DNA from: Micromonospora matsumotoense
Lineage (GTDB): Bacteria; Actinomycetota; Actinomycetes; Mycobacteriales; Micromonosporaceae
DNA length: 64,000 nucleotides
Assembly: GCF_900091525.1 (NCBI RefSeq)
Contig: NZ_FMCU01000012.1
Location: forward strand, 124,001-188,000
Direction: 5' to 3'
Each line of letters begins with the position of its first letter. The first letter of the stretch is position 1. Below are positions 17,975-26,276 of this stretch, one piece after another. The notes beneath the pieces are model-generated. The model saw nothing but the letters and a program-made list of their open reading frames with translations. It did no database searches and was not told the origin of the DNA. Both the position numbers and the translations under genes were made by a program.

Positions 17975-18048
17975 GGCCGGCAGCCTGTCACAGCGACCCC
18001 GGTCGATCGGCGGGCGGAGGTGGCGGCCGGGAGGCAGCATGGTGCGGC

Positions 18049-18546
18049 ATGGAGCCGTTGTTGTTGCCGTTCCGGTGGGTCTACCGGGGCCTGGTGTACT
18101 TCGCCAACTCGCCCCGGACGCTGATCGCGTCGTACCTGTTGATGATCGTGGTGGCCGGGGTGATCTACGGCCAGGTGGAGCACCGCAGCGCCGCCGACGC
18201 CGTGTGGTGGGCGGTGGTCACCGCCTCCACCGTCGGCTACGGCGACATCTCGCCGACCAGTTGGCAGGGGCGTGTCCTGGCCGCGCTGTTGATCTCCACC
18301 ATGGTGCTGCTGGTCATTCCGCTGATCACCGCGCACTTCGCCAGCCGGCTCATCGTCGACGACGACGCCTTCGAGCACGTCGAGCAGGAGGAGTTGAAGA
18401 ACGACATGCGCCGGATGCGGGCCCTGCTGGAGGAGTTGGCCGCCCGGCAGGGCATCGTGCTGCCGGAGCTGCCGCCCGCCCCGGCCCCACCGGACCACGC
18501 GGCCCTCGTCCGGCAACGACTGCGGGGACGCCGCAACCGCCGTTGA
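18049..18546 (+). CDS. Two-helix potassium channel subunit
   Basis: A 165-residue membrane protein: a first helix near TLIASYLLMIVVAGVIYG, a pore loop with the K+ selectivity filter TVGYGD (residues 61-66), and a second helix VLAALLISTMVLLVIPLI. A cytoplasmic helical, charged tail (EHVEQEELKNDMRRMRALLEELAARQ) likely forms a tetramer coiled coil, followed by a Pro-rich and then basic end. No RCK/TrkA domain is attached, so gating by a nucleotide ligand is not suggested. The ATG at 18049 overlaps no neighbour and has GGGAGG upstream at 18029-18034. Confidence 0.87.
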   Translation: MEPLLLPFRWVYRGLVYFANSPRTLIASYLLMIVVAGVIYGQVEHRSAADAVWWAVVTASTVGYGDISPTSWQGRVLAALLISTMVLLVIPLITAHFASRLIVDDDAFEHVEQEELKNDMRRMRALLEELAARQGIVLPELPPAPAPPDHAALVRQRLRGRRNRR

Positions 18547-18639
18547 CCGCCCGGCGGTGGTCACCGCTCGGCGGTGGTCACCGGCCAGTGGTGGTCACCG
18601 GTCGGCGGCGGGCGGGCGGGCGGCCGGTCGTCCTTCCGG

Positions 18640-20220
18640 TCATCGGGCGGGGCAGCGCAGTCCCTCCCGGGGGACGGTCAGCGAGATCAGGTAGGCGTCC
18701 ACCGCCTCGGTGATGCAGCTGGTCTGCGGATAGGCGGTGTGCCCCTCGCCCTCCCAGGTGAGCACCCGGCCGACGCCCAGCATCGCGGCCAGCCGGGCGG
18801 TCTGCTCGTACGGGGTGGCCGGGTCGCCGGTGGTGCCCACCACCACGATCGGTGGCGCCCCGTCGGCCCGACCGGTCGGGTACGGGTCCCGCCCGCCCGG
18901 CCACTCGACGCAGCCGAACATCCCCACCGCCAGGGCCGGCCCGAACAGCGGGTACTTCTGCCGCCACTGGGACTGCAACTGGCGGATCTGGTCGACGCTG
19001 GGCTTCTCGGTCTCGTCGGCGCAGTTGACCGCCAGGTTGGCGTCGAACAGGTTGGTGTAGCGCCCGTCCTCGCCCCGCCCGGCGTACGAGTCGGCGAGCT
19101 TGAACACGTCGGTCGGGTCGCCGTCGTCGAGCCGGTCGATCGCCCGGGCCAACTCCTCCCAGCCCGACTCGGTGTAGAGCGAGGAGATCACCGCGTAGAA
19201 GACCCAACCGGAGGTCGCCTCCCGCCCGCCGGCACCGCGCACCGGGGAGACCTTCGCCTTGTCGATCGCCGAGGTCACCGCGCCCCGGGCGTCCGGTGCG
19301 ATCGGGCAGCGGCCGGCGTTGGCCGCGCACCAGCGGTCGAAGTTGCCGAACGCCCGCTCGAAGCCCCGGGCCTGGCTCTCCGAACCGGCGATCAGTTGCT
19401 GCTGCGGGTCCACCGCGCCGTCGAGCACCAGCGCCCGGACCCGCTGCGGATAGAGCTGGGCGTAGGTCGCGCCGAGCAGGGTGCCGTAGGAGTAGCCGAG
19501 GTAGGTGAGCTTGTCGTCGCCGACGGCGGCCCGGACCGCATCCATGTCCCGGGCGGCCTGCTCGGTGCCGTAGAGCGGGAGCTGGTCGCCGTACCGGTCG
19601 CCGCACCCCTGGCCGATCCGCCGGTTGAGCGCCTGGTAGCCGTCGAACGACTGCTGGCTGCGCGGGTCGGGGTCGTAGCCGAAGCTGGCATCCAGGTCGG
19701 CGTCGGAGATGCACTTGACCGGGCTGGACCGGGACACTCCGCGCGGGTCGAACCCGACGATGTCGAACCGGTCGGTGACCGCCGTGGGCAGCCCCCCGAA
19801 CGACGGCCCGAACGACAGGTAGACGGCGGTGTCCACGCCGGACCCGCCCGGCCCGCCCGGATTGATCACCAGGGAACCGATCCGGTCCCGTTGCTTCGAC
19901 GACCGGGCCCGCAGCAGGGCGATCTCGAAGGTCTCGCCGCTGCCCGGCCCGGTCGTGGCCCCCGTCCCGGTGCCCCAGTTGCGGGGCACCGCGATCCGGG
20001 CGCACTCGTAGCGCATGCCCGGGGCGCCCCGACCCACCAGCTCGTCGGCCACCTCGGGGCAGGCCCGCCAGGCGGGGGCGTTGCCGGGTGCCGCCGCCGA
20101 CGAGTCCTCGGTACGCGGGGCGAACGCCGGCATCGTGCACCCGGTGACGAGCAGCGCGCCCGCGACGAGCCCGGCCAGGGTGAGCCGGACCTGGCGGATC
20201 CGGTGGGCAGTGCGGATCAC
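18640..20220 (-). CDS. Secreted lipoprotein alpha/beta-hydrolase, tripeptidyl-aminopeptidase type
   Basis: A 526-residue protein of the SlpD/SlpE/TAP family, which removes tripeptides from protein N-termini outside the cell. A lipobox (LVTGC, Cys28) predicts lipid anchoring. VINPGGPGGSG is the oxyanion-hole segment, GYSYGT carries the nucleophile Ser (about 244), and the C-terminal TAP-like domain includes VVVGTTGDPATPYEQ (Asp) and GEGHTAY (His). The GTG start has a GGAGG 7 bases upstream. The exact peptide specificity is inferred. Confidence 0.9.
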   Translation of the reverse strand: MIRTAHRIRQVRLTLAGLVAGALLVTGCTMPAFAPRTEDSSAAAPGNAPAWRACPEVADELVGRGAPGMRYECARIAVPRNWGTGTGATTGPGSGETFEIALLRARSSKQRDRIGSLVINPGGPGGSGVDTAVYLSFGPSFGGLPTAVTDRFDIVGFDPRGVSRSSPVKCISDADLDASFGYDPDPRSQQSFDGYQALNRRIGQGCGDRYGDQLPLYGTEQAARDMDAVRAAVGDDKLTYLGYSYGTLLGATYAQLYPQRVRALVLDGAVDPQQQLIAGSESQARGFERAFGNFDRWCAANAGRCPIAPDARGAVTSAIDKAKVSPVRGAGGREATSGWVFYAVISSLYTESGWEELARAIDRLDDGDPTDVFKLADSYAGRGEDGRYTNLFDANLAVNCADETEKPSVDQIRQLQSQWRQKYPLFGPALAVGMFGCVEWPGGRDPYPTGRADGAPPIVVVGTTGDPATPYEQTARLAAMLGVGRVLTWEGEGHTAYPQTSCITEAVDAYLISLTVPREGLRCPAR

Positions 20221-20252
20221 CAGCGGGCCTCCATGATCGTGTGCCAGTCAGG

Positions 20253-21368
20253 CTACGCCGGGGTGCCGGCGTCCGGGGGCAGGGTCACCGCCGGATCACC
20301 CCGGAGCACCTGGTCGACGTCGAACCGCACCGGGCGGTCCAGTTGGTCGTAGCGGCAGGAGCGGGGATCACGGTCGGGCCGCCAACGGACGAACCGGGCG
20401 GTATGCCGGAACCGGTCGCCCTCCATCGCGTCGTAGCCGACCTCCATCACCAGCGCGGGCCGCAGCGGCACCCAGTCGAGGTTCTTGGTGCCCGTCCAGC
20501 GGCTGACCCCGCCGGGAATGCGCTGGCCGCGCTCGTGGTCGCCGTGCACCCACGGGTGCTCCTCCTCGCCCTCCCGGTAGGGGGCCAACTCGTCGAGCAG
20601 CCCCTGCCGGCGGGCCATGGTGAACGAGGCGCTCACCCCGATGTGGTGCAGCACCCCGGCCTCGTCATAGAGGCCGAGCAGCAACGAGCCGACCACCGGC
20701 CCGGACTTGTGCCAACGGAACCCGGCCACCACCACGTCGGCGGTACGGGCGTGCTTGACCTTGGCCATCAGCCGCTTGCCCGGCTGGTAGGTCAGGTCGG
20801 CCGGCTTGACGATCAGCCCGTCCAGCCCGGCGCCCTCGAACACCTCGAACCAGCGCCGGGCGGTCTCCGGGTCGGTGGTGACCTGGGTGACGTGCACCGG
20901 TGGCCGGACCCCGGCCAGCGCCCGCACCAGGCGTTCCCGCCGGGTCGGGTAGGGCTGGTCGACCAGCAGCTCGTCGTCGAGGGCAAGTAGGTCGAAGGCG
21001 ACGAAGTCGGCCGGGGTCGTCTCGGCGAGCAACGCGACCCGGGAGGCGGCCGGATGGATCCGTTGGGCGAGCTGCTCGAAGTCGAGCCGGGGCTGACCGT
21101 CCGGACCGTCGCGCCGGATCACGATCAGCTCGCCGTCGACCGCGCACCGCTCGGGCAGCTGCGCCCGGACCTGCGCCACCACCTCGGGGAAGTAGCGGGT
21201 CATCGACTTGCCGCCCCGGCTGGCCAGCTCGACCTCGTCGCCGTCGCGGAACACGATGCAGCGGAAACCGTCCCACTTGGGCTCGTAGGTCAGGCCGGGA
21301 TCGGTGGGTAGGCGGGCCACGCTCTTGGCCAGCATCGGCTCGACCGGGGGGTTGATCGGCAGGTCCAC
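20253..21368 (-). CDS. ligC: ATP-dependent DNA ligase, LigC-like
   Basis: A 371-residue ligase. The adenylated Lys is in YEPKWDGFR (K31), with motif III DFVAFDLLALDD, motif IV LDGLIVKP, and motif V KVKHARTADVVV. The OB-fold follows from about residue 220 (VGSLLLGLYD) to RHTARFVRWRPDRDP. Size and absence of polymerase or nuclease parts match actinobacterial LigC, implicated in alternative end joining and base-excision repair. It stands 12 kb from the stand-alone LigD-type polymerase. The GTG start fits the family N-terminus (LPINPPVEPMLAK). Confidence 0.92.
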   Translation of the reverse strand: MDLPINPPVEPMLAKSVARLPTDPGLTYEPKWDGFRCIVFRDGDEVELASRGGKSMTRYFPEVVAQVRAQLPERCAVDGELIVIRRDGPDGQPRLDFEQLAQRIHPAASRVALLAETTPADFVAFDLLALDDELLVDQPYPTRRERLVRALAGVRPPVHVTQVTTDPETARRWFEVFEGAGLDGLIVKPADLTYQPGKRLMAKVKHARTADVVVAGFRWHKSGPVVGSLLLGLYDEAGVLHHIGVSASFTMARRQGLLDELAPYREGEEEHPWVHGDHERGQRIPGGVSRWTGTKNLDWVPLRPALVMEVGYDAMEGDRFRHTARFVRWRPDRDPRSCRYDQLDRPVRFDVDQVLRGDPAVTLPPDAGTPA

Positions 21369-21502
21369 GGCGACCAGTCAACCAGACACCACCGACAGTG
21401 GTGAGGCAGATCACCGTCGGTTCCGGTCCGGCGTGTCCCCGTCCGTACCTCCTGTCCTGCGGATGCGGATGCGTTTCCGCAGCTCAGAGCTACCGTCGCG
21501 GG

Positions 21503-21712
21503 GTGGAGTGGCGGTGTGGTTGCTGCGGGCGCTGGCGGGTCAGCGTCGAGCTGGTCCGGGGTCGGCACCGCTACCGCCTGGTGCACCGCTATCCGGCCCG
21601 CTTCGGCGGCGGCAAGAACGTGCTCGGCGAGGCGGGCACTGTCGCCGAGCTGGCGGAACTGCTCCACCGGCACACCCCGCTCGACCTGGCCGACCTGCGC
21701 GAGGCCGGCTGA
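21503..21712 (+). CDS. Small conserved hypothetical protein
   Basis: A 69-residue protein starting VEWRCGCCGRWRVSVELVRG and ending TVAELAELLHRHTPLDLADLREA. The CGCC near the N-terminus could be half of a metal site. The helix TVAELAELL followed by a substrate-binding-like end resembles small hypotheticals I know from Micromonospora; function unknown. GTG 21503 is chosen because the upstream open frame is not family-like. Confidence 0.65.
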   Translation: MEWRCGCCGRWRVSVELVRGRHRYRLVHRYPARFGGGKNVLGEAGTVAELAELLHRHTPLDLADLREAG

Positions 21713-21845
21713 GTCCGGCGGCCGGACCGGTGCCGCCGACACCGTCGGGAGGGCGACCGGAGGGTGGCCCGGTCACGATTGCTGCGGCACCCTCGTCTGG
21801 ATCCGGGCGGCACGCGGGTGCCGCCGGTGGAGCCACGGAGGCGGC

Positions 21846-22268
21846 ATGCGGTTCGAGACGGCGACCGAGATCGACGCGGACATCGACACGGTCTGGGCGG
21901 TACAGACCGACATCGATCGGTGGCCCGAGTGGACCGACTCGGTCCGGACCGCCCGCCGGGGTGAGGCCGGGCCGTTGGTCCTCGGCGCCACCGCCTGGCT
22001 GGAGCAGCCCCGGCTCCGTCCGACGTACTGGCGGGTCACCGAGATCGACCCGCCCCGCTGCTTCGTCTGGGAGTCCACCACCCCGGGGGTGCGCAGCCGG
22101 GGCGAACACCGGATCGTGCCGCTGCCCGACGGTCGGGTCCGGGTGGAGCTGGCCCTGGTGTTCACCGGCCCACTCGCCGGGCCGACCGGCTGGCTCGGCG
22201 GCCGGCTGGTGCGCCGCTACCTGCGGCTGGAGGCCGACGGGCTCCGACGGCGCTGCGAGGCCGGCTGA
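21846..22268 (+). CDS. SRPBCC (START-like) fold protein
   Basis: A 140-residue polyketide-cyclase/dehydrase-like protein: MRFETATEIDADIDTVWAVQTDIDRWPEW is the classic opening beta-strand and helix of the SRPBCC cavity fold. It continues with TYWRVTEIDPPRCFVWES and a C-terminal long helix (GGRLVRRYLRLEADGLRRRCE). It binds an unknown hydrophobic ligand; no catalytic residues can be assigned. It lies just upstream of the DUF1990 gene on the same strand. Confidence 0.87.
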   Translation: MRFETATEIDADIDTVWAVQTDIDRWPEWTDSVRTARRGEAGPLVLGATAWLEQPRLRPTYWRVTEIDPPRCFVWESTTPGVRSRGEHRIVPLPDGRVRVELALVFTGPLAGPTGWLGGRLVRRYLRLEADGLRRRCEAG

Positions 22269-22358
22269 GCGGTGGGGTCCGTCCGTCGGTCCGGGCGGGC
22301 GGCCGGGTCGCCGGTCGACGTCATCGGTCCTAGGCTGGGCGGGACCCAGGGAGGCGCG

Positions 22359-22856
22359 GTGTCCGAGTTGACGTACCCCGAGGTGGGCGCAACCCGACGG
22401 GGGCCGCTACCGGCGGGCTACCACCACCTGCGGCACACGTTCCGGATGCCGCCCGGCAGTTTCCTGGTCGCCGCCGAGGCCGTGCTGAGCTGGCGGCTGC
22501 ACCGGGCGGCCGGGGTGCGGATGCGCACCGACGCGCTGCGGGCCGCGCCCGGCGTGCGGGTCACCCCGGGGCTCGGGCTGGGTCCGCTGCGGGTGTGGGG
22601 GCCGTGCGAGGTGGTCTGGGTGGCCGAGGGCGACCGGGAGGCCGGCTTCGGCTACGGCACCCTGCCCGGCCATCCGGAACGCGGGGAGGAGGCGTTCCTG
22701 GTCCGCTGCGACGACGACGGCAGGGTCAGCTTCGAGCTCACCGCGTTCAGCCGGCCGGACCGCTGGTTCATGACCGCCGCCGGGCCCGCCGGCCGCGCCG
22801 TCCAGCACGGGTACGCGCGCTGGCTGGCCCACACCCTGCGCCGCCTCTGCCGGTAG
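22359..22856 (+). CDS. DUF1990 family protein
   Basis: A 165-residue protein starting VSELTYPEVGATRRGPLPAGYHH, with LRVWGPCEVVWVAEGDREAGFGYGTLPGHPERGEEAF and a conserved FSRPDRWFMTAAGPAGR near the end. These are hallmarks of the DUF1990 (YndJ/UPF0548-like) family. No function is established. GGAGG is 4 bases before the GTG. It may share a transcript with the SRPBCC gene 90 bases upstream. Confidence 0.88.
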   Translation: MSELTYPEVGATRRGPLPAGYHHLRHTFRMPPGSFLVAAEAVLSWRLHRAAGVRMRTDALRAAPGVRVTPGLGLGPLRVWGPCEVVWVAEGDREAGFGYGTLPGHPERGEEAFLVRCDDDGRVSFELTAFSRPDRWFMTAAGPAGRAVQHGYARWLAHTLRRLCR

Positions 22857-22859
22857 GGA

Positions 22860-22884
22860 TCGACCTACCAGGGAGGTAGGTCGA
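22860..22884 (+). terminator. Hairpin terminator after the DUF1990 gene
   Basis: A perfect 10-base stem (TCGACCTACC with GGTAGGTCGA) around the loop AGGGA begins 4 bases after the stop codon. No U-tract is seen, as is common in high-GC actinobacteria. Confidence 0.7.
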
Positions 22885-22999
22885 CCAGGTGCAGCACGAC
22901 AGCGCCCCACCAGGTGTCGTGGAGCGGGGTACCCAGTCCTGATCCAATGATCGCTCGGAGGAGATCCGGGGTGCCGGCAGCTCGACGAAGGATGAGGAC

Positions 23000-23947
23000 A
23001 TGAAGAGCTTCATGACTGCGGAGCAGATCGCCCACCGGACCCGGCGCGCGGTCGACGCGGCCGTCCACGCCGGGCGCGCACAGGGGCTCGTCGTGACCGA
23101 CGCCCGGGTGCTCTACGACGCCTTCTCCGTGGTCGTGCACCTCGCACCGGCTCCGGTCGTGGCCCGGGTGCCCACGGTCCTGCCGCACTATGCGGACCTC
23201 GACAGCGTGTCGGGTCGGCAGCGGGCGGAGCTGGCGGTGACGGGGTGGCTCGCGGACCGGGGCATGCCGGTCATCGCGCCCAGTTCCCTCGTGCGCCGGG
23301 AACCGGTGCGGCACGACGGCTTCTCGATGACGTTCTGGCAGTTGATCGAGCTGGCCCCGGCCGCAGCACCCGACTACGTGGCGAACTGCGGCCTCATCCC
23401 CGCGCTGCACGCCGCCCTGCGCGACTATCCGGGTGAGTTGTCCTTCCTGTCTGCGGCCGAACCGCAGTTCATCGAGGACGGCCTCAGGATGCTCGACGGC
23501 CGGCCCGAGCTCATCGACCGGACGGACCTGGACCGTGCCCGCCGGGAATGGCAGGTGCTGGAACCTCCCGTGCGCTCCCGCGAGCTGTTCGAGCGGACGT
23601 TTCCGGGGGTCGACCTGCAACCCGTCCACGGAGACTCCCCGGCCGTGAACATCGTCGCCGGGGTGGACGGGCATCGCTACGCCGACTTCGAGATGGTGAC
23701 GCTGGGGCCCGTCGAGTGGGACGTCGTCGGCGTCGGTCCGGACGGCGAGGCCGCCTACCGGCATGCGGCGCAGCGCCGGAACATGCGGCAGCTCGACGAG
23801 GACGTGTTGCGCTTCGTGACGGCGGTGGGGCTGCTGCGCGGCATCGCCTGTCTCGCCCTGGCCCCCCAGTTGCCGATGCTGGCGGACGCCCTCGGCGGCA
23901 TGCTCGACCAGTGGCGGTCGACGCCGTTCGCCGGTGGGCTCGGCTAG
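23000..23947 (+). CDS. APH-fold phosphotransferase family protein
   Basis: A 315-residue protein kinase-like-fold enzyme of the aminoglycoside phosphotransferase group. The catalytic loop is PVHGDSPAVNIV (H-x-D-x4-N pattern), and the metal-binding DFG equivalent is YADFEMVTLGPVEWDVV. The N-terminal lobe includes SVVVHLAPAPVVARVPT. This broad family phosphorylates antibiotics, sugars or other small molecules; the substrate cannot be read from the sequence and resistance should not be assumed. The ATG at 23000 has GAGGA 5 bases upstream. Confidence 0.85.
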   Translation: MKSFMTAEQIAHRTRRAVDAAVHAGRAQGLVVTDARVLYDAFSVVVHLAPAPVVARVPTVLPHYADLDSVSGRQRAELAVTGWLADRGMPVIAPSSLVRREPVRHDGFSMTFWQLIELAPAAAPDYVANCGLIPALHAALRDYPGELSFLSAAEPQFIEDGLRMLDGRPELIDRTDLDRARREWQVLEPPVRSRELFERTFPGVDLQPVHGDSPAVNIVAGVDGHRYADFEMVTLGPVEWDVVGVGPDGEAAYRHAAQRRNMRQLDEDVLRFVTAVGLLRGIACLALAPQLPMLADALGGMLDQWRSTPFAGGLG

Positions 23948-24025
23948 CAGCCGGTTGCGGGGTCCGCCACCCGCGCATGCCCGAGGAGCGGCCGGCGGGC
24001 GGGCCGGGGGCCGGTGGGCGGCCGC

Positions 24026-24946
24026 TCAGAAGCGGGCGAAGGAGCGGACCGGCATCCGAGGGCCGAACCGGGGCGCCTGGATGCCGGCGACGGCCAGCAG
24101 CAGGCAGACCCGCCCCCGGTGGCCCCGGAACGGGGCGAGCAGGCCGAGCATCCGGGCGTCGTCACCGCGTGGCTCACCGGCGAGCGCCCAGGCCACCGTG
24201 TTCGGCACGTGGTAGTCGCCGACGCTGACCGCGTCCGGGTCGCCGTACCCGATCCGGACCACCTCGGCGGCGGTCCACGGGCCGATGCCGGGGATCGCGG
24301 TGAGCCGCCGGGTCGCCTCCGCGCTGTCGACGCAGCGTTCCAGCCGGTCGGCCAGGGCGGCGGCCCGGCGCAGCGTGTCGGCCCGGCGCTGCTCCACCCC
24401 GAACGGGTGGAACACCCAGTACGGCGTCGCCGCCACGGTGGCCGCGTCGGGAGGCAGCAGCAGTGGCGGGAACGGCCCGGGCGCGGGCTCGGCGAAGTGT
24501 CGGACGGTCGCCGCGTACGCCCGGTACGCCTCCGTGCCGGTGACCTTCTGTTCGAAGACGGCGCGCAGCACCCGGGGGAAGAGTTGACCGGTGGCGGGCA
24601 TCCGCAGCCCCCGGTGCCGGGCGGCGAGCTCGGCCACCAGCGGATGGGCGGCGGCCAGCTCGGCGAAGCCGGTCAGGTCGTCGCGCAGGCCGGCGATCGC
24701 GTCGGCCCGTTCGACCACCCAGTCGGCGCCCGGCCCGTGACCCTCGGCGATCAGCGTGCCGCCCTCGGGGCGCAGGGCCAGGGTGGCGGGACCGGCCGGG
24801 GTGCGGGTGGCCCACCAGAAGGTGCCGGCGGCGATCCGTGCGCACGGGTCGTACGGGCTGAAGGTGAGGGCCCGGACGGAGGCGGTGAACCGGTAGTCGG
24901 CCGGCGGTCGCAGCACCCGGCGCGCTGCCGGCTCGTCCCAGGTCAC
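24026..24946 (-). CDS. DNA-3-methyladenine glycosylase, AlkA-like
   Basis: A 306-residue HhH-GPD superfamily base-excision glycosylase. The helix-hairpin-helix is LTAIPGIGPWTAAEVV, followed by the catalytic Asp in DAVSVGDYHVPN (D244). The N-terminal part (YRFTASVRALTFSPYDPCAR) fits AlkA-type N-domains. It has no iron-sulfur Cys cluster. The GTG at 24946 is chosen; the upstream open frame to 25096 is Pro/Gly shadow sequence over an intergenic hairpin. Confidence 0.9.
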   Translation of the reverse strand: MTWDEPAARRVLRPPADYRFTASVRALTFSPYDPCARIAAGTFWWATRTPAGPATLALRPEGGTLIAEGHGPGADWVVERADAIAGLRDDLTGFAELAAAHPLVAELAARHRGLRMPATGQLFPRVLRAVFEQKVTGTEAYRAYAATVRHFAEPAPGPFPPLLLPPDAATVAATPYWVFHPFGVEQRRADTLRRAAALADRLERCVDSAEATRRLTAIPGIGPWTAAEVVRIGYGDPDAVSVGDYHVPNTVAWALAGEPRGDDARMLGLLAPFRGHRGRVCLLLAVAGIQAPRFGPRMPVRSFARF

Positions 24947-25075
24947 CCCGCCACTGTGCCATGCTCCCCGCCGGGAATCAGCCCGGTCCCCGGCCGGCAT
25001 CCGGGCCACCCGCGGCGGCCCCGGCGGTGGAACCCGGGGGCGGAACCCGGCGGCGGAACCGGGGTGGAAATGGAC

Positions 25076-25108
25076 GACACCGCCGACGTCCTGCACGTCG
25101 GCGGTGTC
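25076..25108. terminator. Perfect 14-bp stem hairpin
   Basis: GACACCGCCGACGT pairs with ACGTCGGCGGTGTC around CCTGC. It is the leftmost of three hairpins filling the gene-free stretch 24947-25394, about 290 bases past the lipoprotein stop. It may act as a backup terminator for that minus-strand gene. Confidence 0.6.
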
Positions 25109-25251
25109 TCCATCCCGAAGCGGACCGGCCGCCCGAGCGGCCGTGGGTGCGGGGTTGGGGGGACCTTCGATGGCGCACGCCCGCTGGCGTGTGGCGCGTC
25201 CATCGCCCTCGTCCGCTCCGGGGGTTCGTGGGGAGGGTCCGGCGGGTGATA

Positions 25252-25287
25252 CCGCGACGCCGGCCCGGTTGGGGGCCGGCGTCGCGG
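25252..25287. terminator. Perfect 15-bp stem hairpin
   Basis: CCGCGACGCCGGCCC (25252-25266) pairs exactly with 25273-25287 around GGTTGG. It is the middle of three hairpins downstream of the minus-strand lipoprotein gene. Confidence 0.65.
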
Positions 25288-25333
25288 CCGGGACCGTACG
25301 ACGCTGCCGGTACGTCGACGGTCCTCATCCGTG

Positions 25334-25376
25334 ACGGTGGCCGGCCGCGCCCTCCCCGGCTGCGACCGGCCACCGT
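25334..25376 (-). terminator. Hairpin adjacent to the lipoprotein stop
   Basis: ACGGTGGCCGG near 25334 pairs with CCGGCCACCGT near 25376, with a further partly paired CGC/GCG inside the 20-base loop. It lies 20 bases past the stop at 25395, so it is the likeliest primary terminator of that gene. Confidence 0.7.
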
Positions 25377-25394
25377 GTCTCGGCTGAGGCGGGA

Positions 25395-26072
25395 TCAGTA
25401 GGTGTAGTCCCCGCCGCTGTTCGAGCCGCCCGAGTCGCCGGCCGCCGGCGGGGCGACCGCCTTCGGGGTGCCGGTCGGCAGGCAGGTCAGGTTCTTCTTG
25501 CCGTTCGGGTCGACCACGAACCAGGTGCCGCCGACGCCCTGGCCCTTCCACTGGCCGGCCTTCTTGTCACCGATGTAGCGGTAGACCGGCCAACCACCGA
25601 TGGTGATCTGGCGGGTGCCGTCCTGGCGGGTGACGGTGCCGACCTTGTCGTCGGAGACGCCCTGGAGCTGCGGGTTGCCGTCGGTCAGCGCGGGCGGCCA
25701 GACCTGCGCGCACTTGTCGACGCAGTTCGACGACGGCGGATCGTCGGAGTCCTTGTCGAAGCGGTAGAGGATGAAGCCCTCCTGGTCCACCACCACCTTG
25801 CCCATCCGGGCGATCTTCTTGCCGACGAGCTGGTCGGTCAACTGGACGTTGGCCGGGGGCGGCGCCTGGTCGGCGGCGGGGGCGCCAGAGGCACCGGGCG
25901 CTCCGGGGGAAGCCGAGGAATCCGGCTCGACCGACGCGGTGGGCTCGGCCGCGGCGACGGCGACCGGCTCGGCGGCGCTGGAGTTCGCTCCGTTGTAACC
26001 TGCGGGTGCGCAGGCCGTGAGTGCGACCACCGCGCTCGCGACGATGACGGTCGTCCGCTTGATCTTTGCCAC
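25395..26072 (-). CDS. Secreted lipoprotein with COG4315-type repeats
   Basis: A 225-residue lipoprotein (lipobox LTAC, Cys21) with an Ala/Pro/Ser-rich spacer (about 35-75). Two repeats of the predicted-lipoprotein family with Yx(FWY)xxD motifs follow: GFILYRFDKDSDDPPSSNC and WPVYRYIGDKKAGQWKGQG. CVDKCAQVWPP provides the conserved Cys pair typical of the family. The function is unresolved; an extracytoplasmic redox or binding role is only a guess. The GTG has GAGGAGG upstream. An inverted repeat overlapping a TTGACA lies in its promoter, and the ECF sigma operon is directly upstream. Confidence 0.88.
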   Translation of the reverse strand: MAKIKRTTVIVASAVVALTACAPAGYNGANSSAAEPVAVAAAEPTASVEPDSSASPGAPGASGAPAADQAPPPANVQLTDQLVGKKIARMGKVVVDQEGFILYRFDKDSDDPPSSNCVDKCAQVWPPALTDGNPQLQGVSDDKVGTVTRQDGTRQITIGGWPVYRYIGDKKAGQWKGQGVGGTWFVVDPNGKKNLTCLPTGTPKAVAPPAAGDSGGSNSGGDYTY

Positions 26073-26116
26073 GTGCCCTCCTCATTCTTGGCGGTTCACC
26101 GAGTAGTACGGAGCGT

Positions 26117-26146
26117 CCACTGTCAAGGTTGAACGATCGACAGTGG
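26117..26146 (-). promoter_or_regulatory. Inverted repeat overlapping a -35-like TTGACA
   Basis: CCACTGTC and GACAGTGG (8-base arms, 14-base spacer) flank the minus-strand TTGACA at 26126-26121, 49 bases upstream of the lipoprotein start. It may be an operator for that gene; no matching copy was noticed elsewhere. Confidence 0.5.
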
Positions 26147-26226
26147 GCCATTTCACATCCGATTCGTTGAACCGTTCCGGCCGGCCGTACGTGTGCGCCA
26201 GCAGAGGCATCCTCCGGGCCGGAAAA

Positions 26227-26269
26227 GCCGAAACGGCGTCGACCCGGACCGGGTCGACGCCGTTTCGGC
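26227..26269 (-). terminator. Rho-independent terminator of the sigma/anti-sigma operon
   Basis: A perfect 19-base stem (26227-26245 with 26251-26269, loop GGACC) starts 8 bases past the anti-sigma stop. On the minus strand it is followed by TTTTCC, an unusually good U-tract for such GC-rich DNA. Confidence 0.9.
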
Positions 26270-26276
26270 GGTTGTC

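Noticed and set aside
18546-18640. Repeated CGGCGGTGGTCACCG segments as an operator array
   Set aside because: The copies are imperfect, GC-simple and lie between convergent genes, so slippage is the simpler explanation.
23000-23947. Aminoglycoside resistance gene
   Set aside because: The APH fold is clear, but this family is broad and nothing in the sequence or context points to antibiotics.
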